NCBI GenBank assembly: GCA_963675935.2
Contig: CAXXPV010000003.1
Span: 1,674,001 to 1,738,000 of the forward strand
Reading direction: 5' to 3'
Length of the DNA: 64,000 nucleotides
DNA from: G963675935 sp963675935
Lineage (GTDB): Bacteria; Planctomycetota; Planctomycetia; Pirellulales; Thermoguttaceae
Part shown: positions 60,798-64,000 of the stretch, in pieces
How positions within the stretch are numbered: the stretch's first letter is position 1
Layout: every line of letters begins with the position of its first letter
Position numbers and translations under genes: made by a program
Notes under the pieces: generated by a model
Seen by the model: the letters and a program-made list of their open reading frames with translations, nothing else
What the model was told of the DNA's origin: nothing
Databases searched by the model: none

Positions 60798-61146
60798 CGG
60801 ACGACAGTTTTGCGAAATCGCAAGCGGTTTTCTTCAGTCGTTGCGAAATCGCAAGCGGTTTTCTTCAGTCGTTGCGAAACCGCAAGCGGTTTTTTGCATA
60901 ACGGTGAAACAGCAAGCGGTTTTTTTGATCGTTGCGAAGCCGCAAGCGGCTTTCCTGTGTTGCGTATCCCGCCTACACTACCGCGTTTTCCTGATTGCTA
61001 GCCATTATCCCTCTCTTGACCTCGACGCGACAAATCACTATGGTTCGCGTCCGACTGGCTCTTCCGGCGGCCGACAGGATGCTCGACGGCTGCCGCAAAA
61101 TTTCTTTTCGACTATCAATCTCCTTTGCGATGGAGTGCTGGAAAGC
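60798..61146. other. 349-bp region between yidD and the FlgI-like lipoprotein gene
   Basis: First half is the terminator-like array (60808-60955). The second half (60956-61146) is leader sequence with no repeat recognised and no gene; the promoter for the downstream gene is presumably here. Confidence 0.6.
60808..60955. repeat. Array of five terminator-like repeats after yidD
   Basis: Units of about 31 bp starting near 60809, 60841, 60872, 60904 and 60931, core TTGCGAAACCGCAAGCGG followed by a T-run. Each has an AACCGC-AA-GCGGTT hairpin plus T tail. The unit sequence varies (AATCGC, AACAGC, AGCCGC), with partly matching arm changes. Confidence 0.9.
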
Positions 61147-62964
61147 ATGAAACGCCGATATTTTCTTCTGCTTGCGTCTGGCGCCGTGGCGGTGAGCCTC
61201 GGCGGGTGTTCTTGGTGGAACAAACTGACCATGCGCTCGCAAAGCCCTGAAGAGCCGCAGGCGGAGGAGTCTGATGTCAAGCTGGTTTCCGATTATGCCG
61301 TTCCGACGGGAATGCAGCCTGCCCGGGTCGAGGCGATCGGGCTGATCACGGGTCTTCGCGGCACGGGCAGCGATCCCATCCCCTCGCCGCAACGCGCCGC
61401 GTTGATCGAAGAGATGAAGACGCGCGACGTGGCCAATCCCAATGGGATTCTGGCCTCCGGCAACGTGGCGATGGTGATGATCCAAGGCATCTTGCGGCCC
61501 GGCATCCAAAAGGGCGAGCGATTTGACATCGACATCCGCGTTCCTTCGCAAAGCGACACGACGAGCTTGCGAGGCGGCTATCTGCTTTCGACCCACTTGT
61601 GCGAAACGGCCGTCATGTCCGACCGTGTGCATAAGGGCAATCTGCTGGCCTTGGCCGAAGGCCCGGTGATGGTCGATCCGTCGGCCGACGCGAAGAACGA
61701 CCGCATTTCGCTTTGCCGCGGTCGGGTTCTCGGCGGCGGCGTGGTTCTGAAGTCGCGGCCGCTGGCCCTGGTGCTTCCGAACGAGACGAAGGACGTGCGC
61801 AACTCCTCGCGGGTTGCCATTGCCGTGAACCGTCGCTTCCACACCTTTTTGAACGGTCGCAAGGAAGGCATGGCCAAGGCGATCAACGACGAACTGGTCG
61901 AGTTGAAGGTGCATCCGCGTTACAAGGACAACATTGCCCGATACGTTCAAGTTTGCCAGTCGCTGCCCATCAGCGAGTCGGCGCCGGAGCGGATGAAACG
62001 GGTTCTCGCGTTGAAGAGCCAATTGCTCGATCCGGCGACTTCGGCCGAGGCGGCGCTCCGACTCGAGGCGCTCGGCAGCGAGGGCGTCGATGCGTTGTTG
62101 AACGCGCTCCAATCGGCCGATTCCGAGGTGCGGTTCTACGCGGCCGAGGCGTTGGCTTATCTCGATCGGCGCGAGGCGGCCGAGCCATTGGGCCAAATCG
62201 CCCGCGATCAGCCGGCCTTCCGCGTCTTCGCGCTGACCGCGCTGAGCGCGATGCAAGACTTCGCGGCGGCCGACCAACTCCGCGAGTTGCTCTCGGCGCC
62301 GAGCGCCGAAACCCGCTACGGCGCGTTCCGCTCGCTCTGGACGATGAACCAGAACGATCCGATGATTAAGGGCGAAATTATCGGCGACCAGTTCCACTAC
62401 CACGTGCTCGACGTGCCCGGCCAGCCGATGATCCACGTCACCCGAAATCGACTGGCCGAAGTCGTTGTCTTCGGCCGCGACCAGCGGTTCCTCACTCCGT
62501 TGGCGGTCAACGCCGGCAACGAAATCCTGGTTACGAGCCAAGGCGGCGATCAAATTACCGTAAGCAAGTATTCCGTCGCCGACGGCGATCAGAAGCGGCA
62601 GGTATCGACCAAGGTCGACGACGTGCTGCGCGCCGTGGTGGAACTCGGCGGAACCTATCCGGATGTCGTGCAGGTTCTGCAAGAGGCCAGAAATCTGGAG
62701 GCGTTGCCGTCGCGTTTCGAGGTCGATGCCCTGCCGGAGGCCGGGCGGACCTACGACCGAGTGGCCGACAATGCGCCGGCCAAAGGTGACGACGAGTCGA
62801 GTGTGAAATCTGCTACGCCGCACAGCCCGGCGCCCGATCTGTTCTACAAAAAGGCCATTGGAAGCAGTAAGTTCGAGGGGGATAAAAAATCCGACGATTA
62901 CGACGATTCCGACGAGCCAGACAAGACAAAGAAGGGGTTTTTTGCTAAAATGTTTGGACGCTGA
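61147..62964 (+). CDS. FlgI-like (P-ring) / HEAT-repeat lipoprotein
   Basis: 605 residues from the ATG at 61147. Lipoprotein-like signal (LLLASGAVAVSLGGC). Residues about 55-260 resemble the flagellar P-ring protein FlgI: ARVEAIGLITGLRGTGSDPIPSPQ, GNVAMVMIQGILRPGIQKGERFDIDIRVPSQSDTTSLRGGYLLSTHL. Residues about 290-410 are HEAT-like repeats (EAALRLEALGSEGVDALLNAL, AAEALAYLDRREAAEPLG). The C-terminus is acidic and Lys-rich. No flagellar gene is near, so this may be an envelope ring or scaffold protein with a FlgI fold. Confidence 0.72.
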   Translation: MKRRYFLLLASGAVAVSLGGCSWWNKLTMRSQSPEEPQAEESDVKLVSDYAVPTGMQPARVEAIGLITGLRGTGSDPIPSPQRAALIEEMKTRDVANPNGILASGNVAMVMIQGILRPGIQKGERFDIDIRVPSQSDTTSLRGGYLLSTHLCETAVMSDRVHKGNLLALAEGPVMVDPSADAKNDRISLCRGRVLGGGVVLKSRPLALVLPNETKDVRNSSRVAIAVNRRFHTFLNGRKEGMAKAINDELVELKVHPRYKDNIARYVQVCQSLPISESAPERMKRVLALKSQLLDPATSAEAALRLEALGSEGVDALLNALQSADSEVRFYAAEALAYLDRREAAEPLGQIARDQPAFRVFALTALSAMQDFAAADQLRELLSAPSAETRYGAFRSLWTMNQNDPMIKGEIIGDQFHYHVLDVPGQPMIHVTRNRLAEVVVFGRDQRFLTPLAVNAGNEILVTSQGGDQITVSKYSVADGDQKRQVSTKVDDVLRAVVELGGTYPDVVQVLQEARNLEALPSRFEVDALPEAGRTYDRVADNAPAKGDDESSVKSATPHSPAPDLFYKKAIGSSKFEGDKKSDDYDDSDEPDKTKKGFFAKMFGR

Positions 62965-62994
62965 GGCAGGTTTTCGGGCCGACTAGCATGGACT

Positions 62995-63082
62995 GTAGGG
63001 TGGGACAAGCTTGCGCAGTCCCACCGGAAAGCGGGGAAAACTCTCTCTCTTGGTGGGACTGCGCAAGCTTGTCCCACCCTAC
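62995..63082. repeat. Palindromic repeat 'GTAGGGTGGGACAAGCTTGC', paired, in the smc leader
   Basis: Arms 62995-63027 and 63050-63082 are perfect complements of about 33 bp (GTAGGGTGGGACAAGCTTGC at the left end), ending 14 bp before the smc start codon. The arm spans the likely ribosome-site region. Confidence 0.93.
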
Positions 63083-63095
63083 GATTGTATAAAAA

Positions 63096-64000
63096 ATGCT
63101 CAAGGCCCTCGAAATCGTCGGTTTCAAAAGTTTCGCCGACCGAACCCGGTTCGAGTTTCCCCGGGGCATCACGGTGGTGGTGGGACCGAACGGCTCGGGC
63201 AAGTCGAATGTCGTCGATGCCATCAAATGGGTGCTGGGTGAGCAGAGCGTCAAAAGCCTGCGCGGCCACGAGATGGCCGACGTTATTTTCAACGGTTCCG
63301 GCAGCCGCCGCGCCCTCAACGCCGCCGAAATCACCCTGACTTTCGACAATTCCGATCGGATGCTGCCGATCGACGCCGCCGAGGTGCAAATCACCCGGCG
63401 GGTCTATCGCAGCGGCGAGGGCGAATATCTGATCAACCGCAACCCTGCCCGGCTCCGCGACATCCGCGACCTTCTGGCCGGCACGGGCATGGGCACCCAA
63501 GCCTACAGCGTCATCGAACAGGGCAAGGTTGACGGCCTGCTGCAATCGTCGGCACGCGACCGGCGGATCATCTTCGAGGAGGCCGCCGGCATCAGCCGCT
63601 TCAAGGTCCGCAAGATCGAGGCCCTGCGGCGGCTCGAGCGCGTCGACCAAAACCTGTTGCGGCTCTCCGACATCGTCGGCGAAGTCGAAAGCCGGTTGCG
63701 CGGCGTCCGCACTCAGGCCGGAAAGGCTCGGCGATACAAGGAACACTCCGACCGCCTCCAGGAACTGCGCACCCAGGTGGGCCAGGTCGATTGGCGGCGG
63801 CTTACTGACCGGCTCAACGAGGTCGAGAGTCAACGCCAGTCGCTCGACGACCAGCGCGGCGCCGAAGCCGCCGAGGCCGACGCCGCCGACGCCCGGTTGC
63901 TCGAAATCGAGCAGGGCATCGGCGAAATCAACGAGGAAATCCGGCAGGCTGAATCGCAAATCGCCGCTAACCGCGAGCGCATCGCCGCGGCCGAATCGAC
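63096..64000 (+). CDS. smc: Chromosome segregation ATPase SMC, N-terminal part (runs off the window)
   Basis: About 301 codons from the ATG at 63096, open to the right edge. The SMC head is clear: MLKALEIVGFKSFADRTRFEF, Walker A VGPNGSGKSN (about 31-39), LGEQSVKSLRG, IFNGSGSRR, then QAYSVIEQGKVDGLLQ and RRIIFEEAAGISRFKVRK, followed by the start of the coiled coil. Together with ScpA/ScpB it forms the bacterial condensin. No clear ribosome site is seen because a palindromic repeat lies directly upstream. Confidence 0.95.
   Translation, partial: MLKALEIVGFKSFADRTRFEFPRGITVVVGPNGSGKSNVVDAIKWVLGEQSVKSLRGHEMADVIFNGSGSRRALNAAEITLTFDNSDRMLPIDAAEVQITRRVYRSGEGEYLINRNPARLRDIRDLLAGTGMGTQAYSVIEQGKVDGLLQSSARDRRIIFEEAAGISRFKVRKIEALRRLERVDQNLLRLSDIVGEVESRLRGVRTQAGKARRYKEHSDRLQELRTQVGQVDWRRLTDRLNEVESQRQSLDDQRGAEAAEADAADARLLEIEQGIGEINEEIRQAESQIAANRERIAAAES

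Noticed and set aside
60808..60955. Evenly spaced short repeats resembling a CRISPR array
   Set aside because: Units of about 31 bp are nearly contiguous hairpins with T-runs, no unique spacers of constant length and no cas genes.

Overview
The window reads as chromosomal DNA of a planctomycete, probably of the Pirellulales type. This rests on protein families that are largely planctomycete-specific: a DUF1559 prepilin-like protein with an H-X9-DG motif, a TIGR03000 protein, a DUF1571 protein, SHD1/WD40 secreted proteins, ECF sigma factors coupled to FecR-LamG or LolA-like membrane proteins, PEP-CTERM, and BlaI/BlaR1-M56 pairs. GC content is moderately high and coding density is about 85-90%. 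No rRNA, tRNA or CRISPR array was recognised.

Layout. 1-3.8 kb is a nest of insertion sequences: an IS66 tnpC is cut by a complete 1813-bp ISKra4-type element (19-bp terminal repeats, 9-bp target duplication) and truncated by an IS3-like element running off the left edge. 4.2-12.1 kb is a surface-polysaccharide island: ECF sigma factor, FecR/LamG membrane protein, PEP-CTERM protein, DUF1559 pseudopilin and a large DUF4450 six-hairpin-glycosidase-like secreted enzyme. 12.3-18.4 kb (minus strand) is a partial tad/Flp pilus locus (two flp pilins, cpaA, tadE, cpaB, cpaC secretin, cpaE) without cpaF, tadB or tadC. 19.3-27.7 kb holds a secreted hydrolase and an exopolysaccharide locus (flippase, polysaccharide deacetylase, FemAB/GNAT-like transferase, Wzz-like protein, O-antigen-ligase-like polymerase). 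28-38 kb is a mixed set: HEAT-repeat protein, tRNA-binding domain protein, TPR remnant, HAD phosphatase, a DUF2442/CopG antitoxin-like group, a TIGR03960-type radical SAM protein, an exported isoaspartyl methyltransferase and RodA. 38-44 kb has TIGR03000 and EF-hand proteins and a BlaI/BlaR1-like regulator pair with a very clear promoter/operator. 44-54 kb has an MBL hydrolase, a DUF1571 protein, alpha/beta hydrolases, a second ECF sigma/anti-sigma pair, Trm112 and an SHD1-WD40 protein. 54-59 kb holds a TPR protein, a DUF900-like lipoprotein hydrolase and a CehA/PHP-like protein. 59-64 kb is a housekeeping cluster: dnaJ/cbpA-type gene, rnpA, yidD, a FlgI-like HEAT lipoprotein and the start of smc.

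The strongest unexplained signal is the density and variety of short palindromic repeats. About fifteen distinct families occur in 64 kb, several in both paired and single-arm form. At least four have entered otherwise ordinary host genes in frame (FecR-LamG, radical SAM, alpha/beta hydrolase, CopG-like antitoxin) and one an IS transposase, adding peptides such as SRGPTARGK and HSERSEESR.

All calls come from reading the sequence and from family knowledge. No database search was run, so family names below full confidence should be checked by profile search.
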